Below the pieces are notes generated by a model. The model was not told where the DNA came from, ran no database searches, and saw only the letters and a list, made by a program, of their open reading frames with translations. This document shows positions 9,154 to 18,333 of a stretch of DNA of 64,000 nt, piece after piece (position 1 is the first letter of the stretch; every line of letters starts with the position of its first letter). The DNA lies in the NCBI GenBank assembly GCA_016195805.1, contig JACPYT010000004.1, forward strand, positions 108,665 through 172,664, written 5' to 3'. The DNA is from Hydrogenophilales bacterium. Lineage in GTDB: Bacteria > Pseudomonadota > Gammaproteobacteria > Burkholderiales > Thiobacillaceae. The translations under genes and the position numbers were made by a program.

Positions 9154-9846
9154 TCAGTCGCCCGGCGGCAGGGTGCGCGCCGCCACCCAGCACGTCACCG
9201 CGCGCGCGCCCGCCCGTTTCAGCGTCGCGGCCAGTTCGCCGAGGCTGGTCCCGGTGGTCATCACATCGTCGATCAGCGCGATGTGCAGCCCCTGCACATC
9301 GCCCGGACACGCAAATGCGCCGCGCAGATTGCGGCGTCGGGCATCGTGTTTGAGTCCCATCTGCGGTGGCGTGTCGCGGGTACGCTGGCAACTGTCGGTG
9401 TCGAGCGGCAGGTTCAGCCGTTTGGCCACTTCGCGGGCGATCTCGGTGGCGTGGTTGAAGCCGCGTTCCTGGATGCGCTTCGCATGCAAGGGCATGGCAA
9501 TCAGACGATCCGGAGCAGGGGTGTCTTCCACGGCGCGGGCGAGGCACTCGCCCAGCGCCGGCGCGATGGCAAGCCGGCCCTGATATTTCAGGCGCGGAAT
9601 CAGGCGGTCGAGGGGGAAGGCATAACCCAGTGCAGCAACCGTGCGCTCGAACGCAGGCGGGCGTTTGAGGCAGGCGCCGCAGGTCTGCCCAAGCGGGGTG
9701 GGGGTGGCGCACTGCGGGCACTGGGCTTGCGTGTGCCAGGGCAGATCGGCCAGGCAGGCGGGGCACAACTGCCCCGCACCGCTCACGCTCCCGCACAGGA
9801 GACAGTTCCGCGGCAGTAAATGATTAAAAATTAACCTGATGTTCAA
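9154..9846 (-). CDS. comF: ComF family protein (phosphoribosyltransferase-like, competence-associated)
   Basis: About 230 residues. A Cys4 zinc-binding N-terminus ('CLLCG...CPAC', then 'CPQC...CGAC') precedes a PRTase domain with the PRPP-binding loop 'HIALIDDVMTTGTSL'. ComF proteins support DNA uptake and transformation. The frame runs upstream well past the gene, but the leader is not protein-like and no ATG lies near the conserved start; TTG at 9846 is my choice and TTG at 9861 an alternative. It is convergent with the rhodanese gene and divergent from the membrane protein/bio operon. In many proteobacteria comF lies beside bioC/bioH, as here. Confidence 0.85.
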   Translation of the reverse strand: MNIRLIFNHLLPRNCLLCGSVSGAGQLCPACLADLPWHTQAQCPQCATPTPLGQTCGACLKRPPAFERTVAALGYAFPLDRLIPRLKYQGRLAIAPALGECLARAVEDTPAPDRLIAMPLHAKRIQERGFNHATEIAREVAKRLNLPLDTDSCQRTRDTPPQMGLKHDARRRNLRGAFACPGDVQGLHIALIDDVMTTGTSLGELAATLKRAGARAVTCWVAARTLPPGD

Positions 9847-9856
9847 TTTTTTAATG

Positions 9857-9869
9857 GTCAAAAATTGAC
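9857..9869. promoter_or_regulatory. Palindrome GTCAA-N3-TTGAC between comF and the bio operon
   Basis: A perfect 5-5 inverted repeat with a 3-nt centre lies in an AT-rich 50-bp island (about 9820-9870) between divergent genes. It overlaps the putative comF start region and is about 32 bp from the first ATG of the plus-strand operon. The geometry suits a dimeric repressor, but no known consensus was recognised. Confidence 0.4.
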
Positions 9870-9900
9870 AGGGGACGGCCCCTCCACGAGAATAGCGGCC

Positions 9901-10359
9901 ATGAAAGCCAAACGCGTCATTTCTGCTTCGTCTTCCCGTTTCGCCGCGCAGCTGTTCAATCTCATCACCGTCGCGGTGCTGCTGATTTCGCTGACGGCCC
10001 TGCTGCTGGGCAAGCTGCTCGCCAGCCAAAAAATCGGCTTCCTGCCTTTGGTGCTGTCGCTGCCGCCGGTGATGATCTGGCTGGGCGCATCGATTTTCGT
10101 CTATGCCAGTATCGCTCACCATCCCAATCCGCGCACGACGCATTACAACAAGTGGGCAGGCTACCGCTATTACGGCGTGATGGGCAGCCTGGTGGTGTTC
10201 GGCCATCCGCTCTACGACCTGCTGGGCGGCTGGCAGGGATTGATGCTGGTGCTGGGATTGGCAGTGACGATCATCGTGCCGTGGGCATTGTTTGATATTT
10301 ATCGGGCCGCGCACGAACCGTGGCAGGACATGACGATAGAGGTAGCGATTAATGAATGA
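9901..10359 (+). CDS. Small integral membrane protein, function unknown
   Basis: 152 residues with about four hydrophobic helices, e.g. '[17 protein letters not shown]', '[20 protein letters not shown]' and '[19 protein letters not shown]'. I recognise no functional motif. ATG at 9901 is preferred; a TTG at 9865 would add 12 unlikely residues. The 3' end overlaps bioB by 8 bp, so the two are very probably one transcript and translationally coupled. Whether it has anything to do with biotin (for example transport) is open. Confidence 0.75.
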   Translation: MKAKRVISASSSRFAAQLFNLITVAVLLISLTALLLGKLLASQKIGFLPLVLSLPPVMIWLGASIFVYASIAHHPNPRTTHYNKWAGYRYYGVMGSLVVFGHPLYDLLGGWQGLMLVLGLAVTIIVPWALFDIYRAAHEPWQDMTIEVAINE

Positions 10360-11305
10360 TCTGGCCCATCCCCCCGTGCGCCGTTCGGTGTCCGACATCG
10401 AGGCGCTGTTTGCGCTGCCATTCTCCGACCTGATGTACCGGGCGCAGACGGTGCATCGCGAGCACTTCGACCCCAACCGCGTGCAGTTGTCGACCCTGCT
10501 GTCGATCAAGACCGGTGGCTGTTCGGAAGACTGCGGCTATTGTCCGCAATCGGCCCGCTACGATGCCGGCGTCGAAAACCAGGGCCTGCTCGATCTCGAC
10601 GACGTGCTGGCTGCGGCCAAGGCCGCGAAAGCCGCCGGCGCCTCGCGCTTCTGCATGGGCGCCGCCTGGCGCGGTCCCAAGCAGCGCGACCTCGAACCCG
10701 TGCTCGAGATGGTGCGTTCGGTGCGCGCGCTGGGTCTGGAAACCTGCGCCACGCTGGGCATGTTGAAGGACGGCCAGGCCGAGCAACTGAAGGAGGCTGG
10801 GCTCGACTACTACAACCACAACCTCGATACCGCGCCCGAGTTCTACGGCGAGATCATCACCACCCGCGAGTACCAGGATCGTCTCGATACCCTGGAGCGC
10901 GTCCGCCACGCCGACCTGCACGTGTGCTGCGGCGGCATCGTTGGCATGGGCGAGTCGCGCACCCAGCGCGCCGGCCTGATCGCACAACTGGCTTCGCTGG
11001 ATCCGCAGCCGGAATCGGTGCCGATCAACCTGCTGGTGCAGGTCGAAGGCACGCCACTCGCCGGCACCGATGCGCTCGATCCGCTGGAGTTCGTGCGTAC
11101 CATCGCCGTCGCACGCATCTGCATGCCGAAGAGTTTTGTGCGCCTGTCGGCCGGGCGTCAGCAGATGAGCGATGCGGTGCAGGCGCTGTGCTTCCTTGCT
11201 GGCGCCAATTCGATCTTCTACGGCGAAAAACTGCTCACCACCGGCAATCCGGAATGGGAGCGCGACCAGCGCTTGTTCGACTCGCTGGGCCTGCAGCCGT
11301 TGTGA
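10352..11305 (+). CDS. bioB: Biotin synthase
   Basis: Radical SAM enzyme that inserts sulfur into dethiobiotin, the last step of biotin synthesis; cytosolic. 317 residues. The [4Fe-4S]/SAM motif CxxxCxxC is at Cys57, Cys61 and Cys64 in '[16 protein letters not shown]'. The [2Fe-2S] ligand region includes 'CMGAAWRGP', 'ETCATLGML' and '[12 protein letters not shown]'. A GAGG at 10339-10342 precedes the ATG. Its TGA overlaps the bioF GTG (GTGA), a sign of coupled translation. Confidence 0.98.
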   Translation: MNDLAHPPVRRSVSDIEALFALPFSDLMYRAQTVHREHFDPNRVQLSTLLSIKTGGCSEDCGYCPQSARYDAGVENQGLLDLDDVLAAAKAAKAAGASRFCMGAAWRGPKQRDLEPVLEMVRSVRALGLETCATLGMLKDGQAEQLKEAGLDYYNHNLDTAPEFYGEIITTREYQDRLDTLERVRHADLHVCCGGIVGMGESRTQRAGLIAQLASLDPQPESVPINLLVQVEGTPLAGTDALDPLEFVRTIAVARICMPKSFVRLSAGRQQMSDAVQALCFLAGANSIFYGEKLLTTGNPEWERDQRLFDSLGLQPL

Positions 11306-12462
11306 CACACGCCGCGCTGACCCGCCTGCAGGACGGGCTGGCGGCGCTGAAGGCCGAGCATCTCGAGCGCCATCGCCGCCTGCTCGACGGCGCGCAAGGC
11401 GCGCACGTCACGATCGACGGCCAGCGCGTCGTCTCCTTCTGCAGCAACGATTATCTCGGGCTCGCCGCTGATCCGGCGCTGGTTGCTGCCGCGCACGCAG
11501 CGCTCGGCCAGTGCGGCGTCGGCGCGGGTGCGGCGCATCTCATCACCGGCCACCATCGCTTCCATCACGACTTCGAAGCCGCCTTCGCGCGCTTCGTCGG
11601 CAAGCCGGCGGCGCTGCTGTTTTCCACCGGCTACATGGCCAATCTGGCAGTGCTTACGGCGCTGGTCGGGCGCCATGACGAAGTGTTCGCCGACAAGCTC
11701 AACCACGCCTCGCTGGTCGATGCGGCGCAGCTGTCCGGCGCGTGCTTCACCCGCTATCGTCACGGCGATCTTGCCCAGCTGGAATCGCAACTGGCAAACA
11801 GCCCGGCCCAGGACAAAGTCATCGCCTCCGATCTGGTGTTCAGCATGGACGGCGACTTGGCGCAGGTCGATGCCTTGCTCGATCTGGGCGAGCGGTTTGA
11901 TGCCTGGCTGTATCTCGACGACGCGCACGGCTTCGGCGTGCTGAACGACGGCCGCGGCGGACTGACCGAACGCGCACGCGCGAGCGACCGCGTGATCTAC
12001 CTGGCTACGCTGGGCAAAGCTGCGGGCGTGTCGGGTGCCGCAGTGGCGGCGCACACAGGCGTGATCGACTGGCTGATCCAGAAGGCGCGGCCCTACATCT
12101 ACACCACCGCCGCGCCGCCGCTGCTGGCCGCATGCTTGCTGGAAAGCCTGCGCCAGATCGAGGCGGGCGACGCGCGACGCGAGCGCCTGCGCAGTCATAT
12201 CGCGCAGCTGCGCGCGGGGCTGGCCGGTCTGACGCTCGGCAGCCTGATGGATTCCGCTACCCCGATCCAGCCTCTGGTGATCGGCGCGAATGCCGACGCG
12301 GTACGGCTGTCGCGCGAGCTTCTGCAGCGCGGCCTCCTGGTGCCCGCCATCCGCACCCCGACGGTTCCCGCCGGCACGGCGCGGCTGCGCATCACGCTGT
12401 CGGCCGCGCACAGCGTCGACGACGTCGCGCAACTGGTGGAGGCGTTGCATGCCGTCAGCTAA
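11302..12462 (+). CDS. bioF: 8-amino-7-oxononanoate synthase
   Basis: PLP-dependent alpha-oxoamine synthase that condenses pimeloyl-ACP (or -CoA) with L-alanine, the first ring-building step of biotin synthesis. 386 residues from GTG 11302, which overlaps the bioB stop. The PLP lysine is Lys239 in '[10 protein letters not shown]'; the cofactor-contacting '[10 protein letters not shown]' (about 205-214) and the glycine-rich '[11 protein letters not shown]' are also present. The GTG start fits the overlap and gives the normal family length. The 3' end overlaps bioH by 14 bp. Confidence 0.97.
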   Translation: MTHAALTRLQDGLAALKAEHLERHRRLLDGAQGAHVTIDGQRVVSFCSNDYLGLAADPALVAAAHAALGQCGVGAGAAHLITGHHRFHHDFEAAFARFVGKPAALLFSTGYMANLAVLTALVGRHDEVFADKLNHASLVDAAQLSGACFTRYRHGDLAQLESQLANSPAQDKVIASDLVFSMDGDLAQVDALLDLGERFDAWLYLDDAHGFGVLNDGRGGLTERARASDRVIYLATLGKAAGVSGAAVAAHTGVIDWLIQKARPYIYTTAAPPLLAACLLESLRQIEAGDARRERLRSHIAQLRAGLAGLTLGSLMDSATPIQPLVIGANADAVRLSRELLQRGLLVPAIRTPTVPAGTARLRITLSAAHSVDDVAQLVEALHAVS

Positions 12463-13195
12463 ACCCGTACTCGCGCTGCTGCATGGCTGGGGCATGAATG
12501 CACGCGTATTCGATGCATTGGACGCACGGTTGTCTGGCGATTTCGAGGTGCGCGCGCTCGACCTGCCGGGCCATGGCGGACGCGCTGCGCTGCCGGTGAA
12601 CACGCTGCACAGCTGGGCCGACGATCTGGCGCAACAGCTGCCGGACAATGCCACGCTGCTCGGCTGGTCGCTCGGCGGGCAGGTGGCGATGCGTGCCGCA
12701 CTCGATTACCCGCACAAAATCGCGCGCCTGGTCCTGCTGGCGTCGACGCCCAAATTCGTCGCGACGCCTGACTGGCAGCATGGCATGGCCGCAGCCGATC
12801 TGCAGGCATTCGGCGCGGCGCTGCTGGCCGACCCGCAGGCCACGCTGCTGCGTTTTCTGAGTCTGCAGACGCGCGGCATGTCTGGACAGAAAAGCTTGCT
12901 GCAACAACTGCGGCAGACGCTGCTGGCCGCGCCGGCGGTAGACGGCGAAGCGCTGACAGCGGGGTTGACGATCCTGCGCGATACGGACTTGCGGCTGGAC
13001 CTGGCGCGGCTGGCGCAACCGACCTTGGTGCTGCACGGCGCGCTCGATACGCTGACGCCCCCCGCAGCCGGCGCCTGGCTCGCCGAGACCCTGCCTGCGG
13101 CGCAGCATCTCGAATTGGTTCGCGCTGCGCATGCGCCGCATTTGTCGCATGGCGAGGACGTCGCCGCAGCAATCGGGCGCTTCGCCCATGGCTGA
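12449..13195 (+). CDS. bioH: Pimeloyl-ACP methyl ester carboxylesterase
   Basis: Alpha/beta hydrolase that removes the methyl ester from pimeloyl-ACP so that BioF can use it. 248 residues. The nucleophile is Ser74 in 'LLGWSLGGQVAM'; the oxyanion region is 'LLHGWGMNARVF'; the acid is the Asp in 'LVLHGALDTLTPP'; the base is a His in the C-terminal 'AAHAPHLSH'. ATG 12449 lies inside the end of bioF (14-bp overlap) and the 3' end overlaps bioC by 8 bp. Placement between bioF and bioC supports the assignment over other esterases. Confidence 0.95.
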   Translation: MPSAKPVLALLHGWGMNARVFDALDARLSGDFEVRALDLPGHGGRAALPVNTLHSWADDLAQQLPDNATLLGWSLGGQVAMRAALDYPHKIARLVLLASTPKFVATPDWQHGMAAADLQAFGAALLADPQATLLRFLSLQTRGMSGQKSLLQQLRQTLLAAPAVDGEALTAGLTILRDTDLRLDLARLAQPTLVLHGALDTLTPPAAGAWLAETLPAAQHLELVRAAHAPHLSHGEDVAAAIGRFAHG

Positions 13196-14108
13196 CATCG
13201 AACTCGACTTCGCCGAAGTCCGGCGAGCCTTCGACCACGCCGCGACCAGTTACGACGCGCACGCGGTGCTGCAGCGCGAGGTGTGCGACCGTCTGCTGGA
13301 ACGCCTGGATTTCATGTCGCTGCAGCCTGGTCGCCTGCTGGATGTCGGCACCGGCACCGGCTACGGGCTGGCGCATCTGCTTGCACGTTATCCGGGTGCC
13401 GAACTGTGTGCACTCGATATCGCTCCGTCCATGCTGCATGCCGCTCGCGCACGCCTGCCGCAGCCGACGTGGGCGCAGCGTGCCCTACAGCGCCTCACCC
13501 CTCACGCCTTACCCCTCACCCACCTCGTGTGCGCGGACATGGGGCGCCTGCCGCTCGCGGCCAACAGCATGAACCTCGTCTGGTCGAGTCTGGCCCTGCA
13601 ATGGGCGCACGACCTGGAAGCCACGCTGAAAGGTCTTCATCAGGTGGTGGCGCCGGGCGGATTGCTGATCTTTGCCACGTTCGGGCCCGACACCCTGAAG
13701 GAGTTGCGCGCTGCCTTCTCAGCCATCGACGATGCGCCACATGTGAATCGCTTCATCGATCTGCACGACGTCGGCGACATGCTGATCCACGCCGGTTTTT
13801 CGAGTCCGGTGATGGAAATGGAGATGCTGACGCTGACCTATGCCGACCTCAAAACCCTGATGCGCGACCTCAAGGGGATCGGCGCACACAACGCGGCAAC
13901 AACGCGGCGTCGCGGCCTTTTGGGCAAGTCGGCGTGGTCGCGGCTCGAACAGGCGTATGAGACGCAGCGTCAGGAAGGCCGCCTGCCGGCCACCTTTGAA
14001 GTGATCTATGGTCATGCCTGGGCAGGCGACAAGACACAGCGGGAAGACGGGCGGCAGGTGATCCAGTTCAACATCGGCGAGCGTCGCCGCAAGTTGGGTA
14101 TGGCATGA
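13188..14108 (+). CDS. bioC: Malonyl-ACP O-methyltransferase
   Basis: SAM-dependent methyltransferase that caps malonyl-ACP as its methyl ester, letting fatty-acid enzymes build the pimeloyl chain. 306 residues. It opens with the typical BioC segment 'VRRAFDHAATSYDAHAVLQ' and has SAM motif I 'LLDVGTGTGYGLAHLL' and 'LDIAPSMLHAAR'. The 'WSSLALQWAHDLEATL' stretch is characteristic of BioC. It is slightly longer than the E. coli protein, with an insertion of about 12 residues near 105 ('RLTPHALPLTH'). It overlaps bioH upstream and bioD downstream (ATGA). Confidence 0.95.
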   Translation: MADIELDFAEVRRAFDHAATSYDAHAVLQREVCDRLLERLDFMSLQPGRLLDVGTGTGYGLAHLLARYPGAELCALDIAPSMLHAARARLPQPTWAQRALQRLTPHALPLTHLVCADMGRLPLAANSMNLVWSSLALQWAHDLEATLKGLHQVVAPGGLLIFATFGPDTLKELRAAFSAIDDAPHVNRFIDLHDVGDMLIHAGFSSPVMEMEMLTLTYADLKTLMRDLKGIGAHNAATTRRRGLLGKSAWSRLEQAYETQRQEGRLPATFEVIYGHAWAGDKTQREDGRQVIQFNIGERRRKLGMA

Positions 14109-14785
14109 AGGCACGCGGACTGTTCGTCACCGGGACCGATACCGGCGTCGGCAAGACGCGGGTGGCGGTGGCCTTGATCCATACGCTGCGCGCGCAGGGG
14201 CTGCGCGTGGCGGCGATGAAACCGGTATCGGCCGGCAGTGTGGCGGGCGAACTGAACGAGGATGTGATGGCGCTACGGCAGGCAGCCAATGTGATGGCCG
14301 ACGTGCGCGATGTGAATCCCTATGCGTTCGAGCCTGCGATCGCGCCGCACATTGCTGCGGAGCAGGCCGGCGTGCGAATCGATCTGGAAATGATCGCTGC
14401 AGCGTACGCGCGGCTCGCAGCCATGGCCGACGTGGTGGTGGTCGAAGGGGCGGGCGGCTGGCGGGCGCCACTGAACGAGCATGAGGACATGGCGGATCTG
14501 GCGCAACGGCTCGGCCTGCCGGTTGTGCTGGTGGTGGGGGTGCGCCTGGGCTGCCTCAGTCATGCGTTGCTGACGGCTGAGTCGGTTGCCCGCCGGAGCC
14601 TGCCGTGGGCCGGCTGGATCGGCAATCACATCGACCCGGCGATGGCATCTCAGGCCGCCAACATTGCCGCATTGCGCGCGCGTCTGCCCGGTCCATGTCT
14701 GGGCGTGCAGGCCTTTTTTCCTGAACCCGATCTGTCGATGGATGCGCCGCAATGGCTGATTCTGCCTAAAGAATTAGCATCTTAG
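14105..14785 (+). CDS. bioD: Dethiobiotin synthetase
   Basis: ATP-dependent carboxylase that forms the ureido ring of dethiobiotin from DAPA and CO2. 226 residues. The P-loop 'GTDTGVGKTRVAVAL' (about 10-24) is intact, followed by 'MKPVSAG' and 'VVVEGAGGWRAPL', the usual metal/ATP-contact segment. It ends the bio operon; bioA (the DAPA aminotransferase) is not in this window, so it must lie elsewhere. No clear intrinsic terminator follows, but the next 130 bp are AT-rich. Confidence 0.96.
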   Translation: MKARGLFVTGTDTGVGKTRVAVALIHTLRAQGLRVAAMKPVSAGSVAGELNEDVMALRQAANVMADVRDVNPYAFEPAIAPHIAAEQAGVRIDLEMIAAAYARLAAMADVVVVEGAGGWRAPLNEHEDMADLAQRLGLPVVLVVGVRLGCLSHALLTAESVARRSLPWAGWIGNHIDPAMASQAANIAALRARLPGPCLGVQAFFPEPDLSMDAPQWLILPKELAS

Positions 14786-14914
14786 AATAATCGGGAATAA
14801 CGATATTTTATAAATAAATCAATAAGTTAATACGATCGTACTGCTTGTTCAGGCGAGCGGCGTCGTGTTACTGTCTGCGACATATTGCCGCACGTGGTTT
14901 CCTCGGTTCCCTCT
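14786..14914 (+). promoter_or_regulatory. AT-rich upstream region of the caa3 oxidase operon
   Basis: About 50 bp (14786-14835) are far richer in A/T than anything nearby and contain runs such as ATATTTTATAAATAAATC. A perfect 10-bp palindrome, TACGATCGTA, lies at 14831-14840. The region presumably holds the promoter of the DUF2244-cox operon. I cannot choose a -35/-10 pair with confidence. Confidence 0.4.
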
Positions 14915-15400
14915 ATGGAACAGATGAATACGGAAGACTGTGAAGGTGTGTCAGCAGGCGCGTTTGTATTTCAATCCCGCCCTAACCATTCATTGACGCA
15001 CGGCCAGCAACGGTTCGTGTTCTGGAGCTTGGCGGGTGTGTGTTTTGCAACTTCGAGCGGTTTTGCGCTCTTGGGGTACTGGCTGATCCTGCCGTTTGCC
15101 GGACTGGAGATCGGCCTTCTGGCATGGGCATTGGGGGCCCTGCGCAGCCAGGAAGGGGATTACGAAACGCTTACGATCGAAGGGGATGTGGTGGTGCTGG
15201 AATGGCATGCCGGCACACGTGGAGAGCGCCGCGAAATGAATCGCCAGTGGGCGCGCGTGGTGTGCGACTGCAGGACACCGGGCAGGGACTGTCGTCTGAG
15301 CCTCTGTTCTCACGGTCGCGAAACGAAAGTCGGACAGTACCTGAGTGACGAGGCGCGGCTGCAACTGGCTGCAACGTTGCGCAGAAAGTTGCAGGCATAA
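14915..15400 (+). CDS. DUF2244 family membrane protein
   Basis: About 161 residues. Two adjacent membrane helices ('FVFWSLAGVCFATSSGFALL' and 'YWLILPFAGLEIGLLAWAL') are followed by a cytosolic beta-rich domain, the DUF2244 layout. Its role is not established. The gene commonly lies just before coxB in betaproteobacteria, as here, so a link to oxidase assembly or respiration is inferred from context. ATG 14915 is taken; ATG 14924 and TTG 14885 are alternatives, none with a strong ribosome-binding site. Confidence 0.8.
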   Translation: MEQMNTEDCEGVSAGAFVFQSRPNHSLTHGQQRFVFWSLAGVCFATSSGFALLGYWLILPFAGLEIGLLAWALGALRSQEGDYETLTIEGDVVVLEWHAGTRGERREMNRQWARVVCDCRTPGRDCRLSLCSHGRETKVGQYLSDEARLQLAATLRRKLQA

Positions 15401-15455
15401 CGCAATACGCGCCGCAACGACTACCCATAACAAAGTCGAGAGGACGGGGGACGCG

Positions 15456-16610
15456 ATGAAAAGCATGTGGCAACGGGCAGGGGTGGTAGGGGCGGCATGG
15501 GCCGCCAGCCAGTCAGCGCTGGCGGACTATGCATACAACCTGCAACCACCGGTGAGTCAGGTGGCGCGGGATGTGTTCCATCTGCACAACCTCATCATGC
15601 TGGTGTGCGTAGGCATCTTCATCGTGGTATTCGGCACGATGTTCTATTCGCTGTTCAAACATCGCAAATCGGTGGGCCACAAGGCCGCGCACTTCCACGA
15701 AAACACCACAGTCGAAATCATCTGGACCGTGATTCCTTTCGTCATCCTGGTGGGGATGGCCTATCCCGCCGCCAAGGTTGTGATCGAGATGAAGGACACC
15801 TCCAATCCCGACATGACCGTCAAGATCACCGGCTACCAATGGAAGTGGGGGTACGACTACCTCAATGATGGCGTTCACTTCTATAGCACCCTTGCCACGC
15901 CGCGCGGGCAGATTGACGGTACCGAAGCCAAGGATGCCCACTATCTGCTGGAAGTGGACGAGCCGATGGTGGTTCCGGTGGGCAAACGGATACGCTTGCT
16001 GGTTACCGCCAACGACGTGATCCACTCCTGGTGGGTGCCTGCGTTTGGCGTCAAGCAGGATGGTATCCCGGGTTTCATCCGCGACAGCTGGTTCAAGGCC
16101 GACAAGATCGGTACCTACCGTGGTCAGTGCGCCGAACTGTGCGGCAAGGACCATGGCTTCATGCCGATTGTGGTCAAGGTGGTCTCGGACGAGGACTACA
16201 AGGCCTGGGTGGCAAAGAAGAAAGGCATTGCGCAAACCGCGGCAGCCGACAACGGAAAAACCTTCAAACTCGATGAGTTGGTGGAGCGGGGCGAGAAGGT
16301 CTTCCAGGCCAACTGCGCAGCCTGTCACCAGGCCAACGGCATGGGAATCCCGGGTACGTTCCCGGCGTTGAATGGTTCCAAGGTCGCCACCGGACCGATC
16401 GACGCGCATATCAAGATCGTGTTGCACGGCGGTCGTCCGGGTACTGCCATGGTCGGGTTTGCCGATCGCCTGTCCGATGTGGAGATTGCTGCCGTGGTGA
16501 CGTACGAGCGTAATGCGTGGAACAACAAGATGGGTGATGCGGCGCAACCCGCGGACATCGCAGCCGCTCGTGGGGGCGCAGCCGTAGCTGCAGCCCCCGC
16601 CGCGCAATGA
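15456..16610 (+). CDS. coxB: Cytochrome c oxidase subunit II with fused cytochrome c domain (caa3 type)
   Basis: 384 residues. A signal-like N-terminus ends near 'ALADYAYNL'; two membrane helices follow (about 44-66 and 88-106). The CuA domain has His190 and the ligand cluster '[12 protein letters not shown]' (Cys225, Cys229, His233, Met236). A C-terminal cytochrome c domain carries the heme c motif CAACH (287-291) and the later 'GTAMVGFAD' methionine. The fusion marks a caa3-type oxidase, which takes electrons directly through its own heme c. ATG 15456 follows a purine-rich GAGGACGGGGG. The upstream extension of the frame overlaps the DUF2244 gene and is not protein-like. Confidence 0.97.
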   Translation: MKSMWQRAGVVGAAWAASQSALADYAYNLQPPVSQVARDVFHLHNLIMLVCVGIFIVVFGTMFYSLFKHRKSVGHKAAHFHENTTVEIIWTVIPFVILVGMAYPAAKVVIEMKDTSNPDMTVKITGYQWKWGYDYLNDGVHFYSTLATPRGQIDGTEAKDAHYLLEVDEPMVVPVGKRIRLLVTANDVIHSWWVPAFGVKQDGIPGFIRDSWFKADKIGTYRGQCAELCGKDHGFMPIVVKVVSDEDYKAWVAKKKGIAQTAAADNGKTFKLDELVERGEKVFQANCAACHQANGMGIPGTFPALNGSKVATGPIDAHIKIVLHGGRPGTAMVGFADRLSDVEIAAVVTYERNAWNNKMGDAAQPADIAAARGGAAVAAAPAAQ

Positions 16611-16633
16611 ACAACCGAGAGGAGAGCACAGTC

Positions 16634-18214
16634 ATGTCTGACGCAGCACACGCCCACGACGACCACGGACACCACGCGCATCCCACCGGAATCATGCGCT
16701 GGCTGACCACGACCAACCACAAGGACATCGGTACGATGTACCTGTGGTTTGCGCTGATCATGCTGTTCTCCGCCGGAACCATGGCGCTCCTGATCCGTGC
16801 CGAACTGTTTCATCCCGGCATGCAGCTGATGCACCCGGATTTTTTCAACCAGCTCACCACGATGCACGGCCTGATCATGATTTTCGGCGCGATCATGCCG
16901 GCCTTCACCGGCTTTGCGAACTGGCAGGTGCCGTTGATGCTGGGCGCGCCCGACATGGCGTTTCCGCGCATGAACAACTGGAGTTTCTGGCTGCTGCCGG
17001 TGGCCGGCATCATGCTGCTGGGATCGTTCTTGTTGCCGGGCGGTGCTGTGGCGGGTGGCTGGACGATGTATCCGCCGCTCTTCATCCAGGGCGGGGTGTC
17101 GTATGACCTGACGATCCTGGCCGTGCATATCATGGGCCTGTCGTCGATCATGGGTTCGATCAACATCATCACCACCATTCTCAACATGCGCGCCCCCGGG
17201 CTCACGCTGATGAAGATGCCGCTCTTCTGCTGGACCTGGCTGATCACCGCCTACCTGCTGATCGCCACCATGCCGGTGCTGGCGGGTGCGGTGACCATGC
17301 TGCTGACCGACCGTAATTTCGGTACGCATTTCTTCAACGCAGCCGGTGGTGGCGATCCGGTGATGTTCCAGCACATCTTCTGGTTCTTCGGGCATCCCGA
17401 GGTCTACATCCTGATCCTGCCGGCGTTCGGCATCGTGTCGCAGATCATCCCGACCTTCGCGAGGAAGCCGCTGTTCGGGTATGCCTCGATGGTCTACGCG
17501 ACGGCATCCATCGCGATCCTGTCGTTCACCGTCTGGGCACACCATATGTTCACCACCGGCATGCCGGTGGCGAGCCAGTTGTTCTTCATGTTCTCCACCA
17601 TGCTGATCGCGGTTCCCACAGGGGTGAAGGTGTTCAACTGGGTGGCCACGATGTGGAAGGGTTCGCTGACCTTCGAGACGCCGATGCTGTTTGCCATCGC
17701 GTTCGTGTGCCTGTTCACGATCGGCGGCTTCTCGGGTCTGGTGCTGGCGATGGCGCCGGTCGACATTCAGCTGCAGGACACCTATTACGTGGTGGCGCAT
17801 TTCCATTACGTCCTGGTCTCTGGCGCGCTGTTCTCCATTTTTGCCGGGATTTACTTCTGGTTGCCGAAATGGACGGGCCACATGTATAACGAGACGCTTG
17901 GGAAAACACACTTCTGGCTGTCGGTTATCGGCATGAACATCGTGTTTTTCCCGATGCACTTCCTCGGCCTGGCCGGCATGCCGCGGCGCATTCCCGACTA
18001 CGCACTGCAGTTCACCGAGTTCAACCAGATCGCCACCGTGGGTGCGTTCATCTTCGGCTTCAGCCAGTTGCTCTTCCTGGCCGTCGTGCTGAAGACGATC
18101 AAGGGCGGCGCCAAGGCCAGCGACCGGGTCTGGGAAGGCGCGGAAGGCCTGGAGTGGACGGTGCCATCGCCGGCGCCCTACCATACCTTCGAAACCGCGC
18201 CGGTGGTGAAATGA
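16634..18214 (+). CDS. coxA: Cytochrome c oxidase subunit I
   Basis: 526 residues, twelve predicted helices. Catalytic heme-copper core that reduces O2 and pumps protons. Type A1 markers are present: '[16 protein letters not shown]' holds the D-channel Glu and the cross-linked Tyr; 'AHHMFTTGM' holds the CuB histidines; 'PTGVKVFNW' holds the K-channel Lys; '[13 protein letters not shown]' holds the D-channel entry Asp and Asn; 'VAHFHYVLV' binds the two hemes. The N-terminal tail is rich in His ([11 protein letters not shown]). ATG 16634 has GAGAGGAGAG upstream and is preferred over ATG 16607. Confidence 0.98.
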   Translation: MSDAAHAHDDHGHHAHPTGIMRWLTTTNHKDIGTMYLWFALIMLFSAGTMALLIRAELFHPGMQLMHPDFFNQLTTMHGLIMIFGAIMPAFTGFANWQVPLMLGAPDMAFPRMNNWSFWLLPVAGIMLLGSFLLPGGAVAGGWTMYPPLFIQGGVSYDLTILAVHIMGLSSIMGSINIITTILNMRAPGLTLMKMPLFCWTWLITAYLLIATMPVLAGAVTMLLTDRNFGTHFFNAAGGGDPVMFQHIFWFFGHPEVYILILPAFGIVSQIIPTFARKPLFGYASMVYATASIAILSFTVWAHHMFTTGMPVASQLFFMFSTMLIAVPTGVKVFNWVATMWKGSLTFETPMLFAIAFVCLFTIGGFSGLVLAMAPVDIQLQDTYYVVAHFHYVLVSGALFSIFAGIYFWLPKWTGHMYNETLGKTHFWLSVIGMNIVFFPMHFLGLAGMPRRIPDYALQFTEFNQIATVGAFIFGFSQLLFLAVVLKTIKGGAKASDRVWEGAEGLEWTVPSPAPYHTFETAPVVK

Positions 18215-18330
18215 GCGGCGAGTCGGCGCACATGGCGGACAAGCAAAACGGCAAATACCTGACGGCCGGCATCCTGGCCGTCATTGCCCTGAGCCTGTTT
18301 CTGTTCACGCTGTATAACGGACTGAATTAG
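18211..18330 (+). CDS. 39-aa single-span membrane peptide in the cox operon
   Basis: Begins [20 protein letters not shown], followed by a single hydrophobic helix '[19 protein letters not shown]'. ATG 18211 overlaps the coxA stop (ATGA) and the stop lies 3 bp before ctaG, so it sits tightly within the operon. Small peptides at this position are usually called cytochrome oxidase small assembly proteins; the function is inferred from position only. Confidence 0.8.
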   Translation: MSGESAHMADKQNGKYLTAGILAVIALSLFLFTLYNGLN

Positions 18331-18333
18331 GTC

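Noticed and set aside
9154..10509. Extended 451-residue version of ComF
   Set aside because: The first ~220 residues overlap the divergent membrane protein and bioB and are not protein-like; ComF is normally about 230 residues.
16325..18184. 619-aa minus-strand open frame opposite coxA
   Set aside because: His/Gln/Arg-rich shadow of a highly conserved gene in high-GC DNA; no domain seen.
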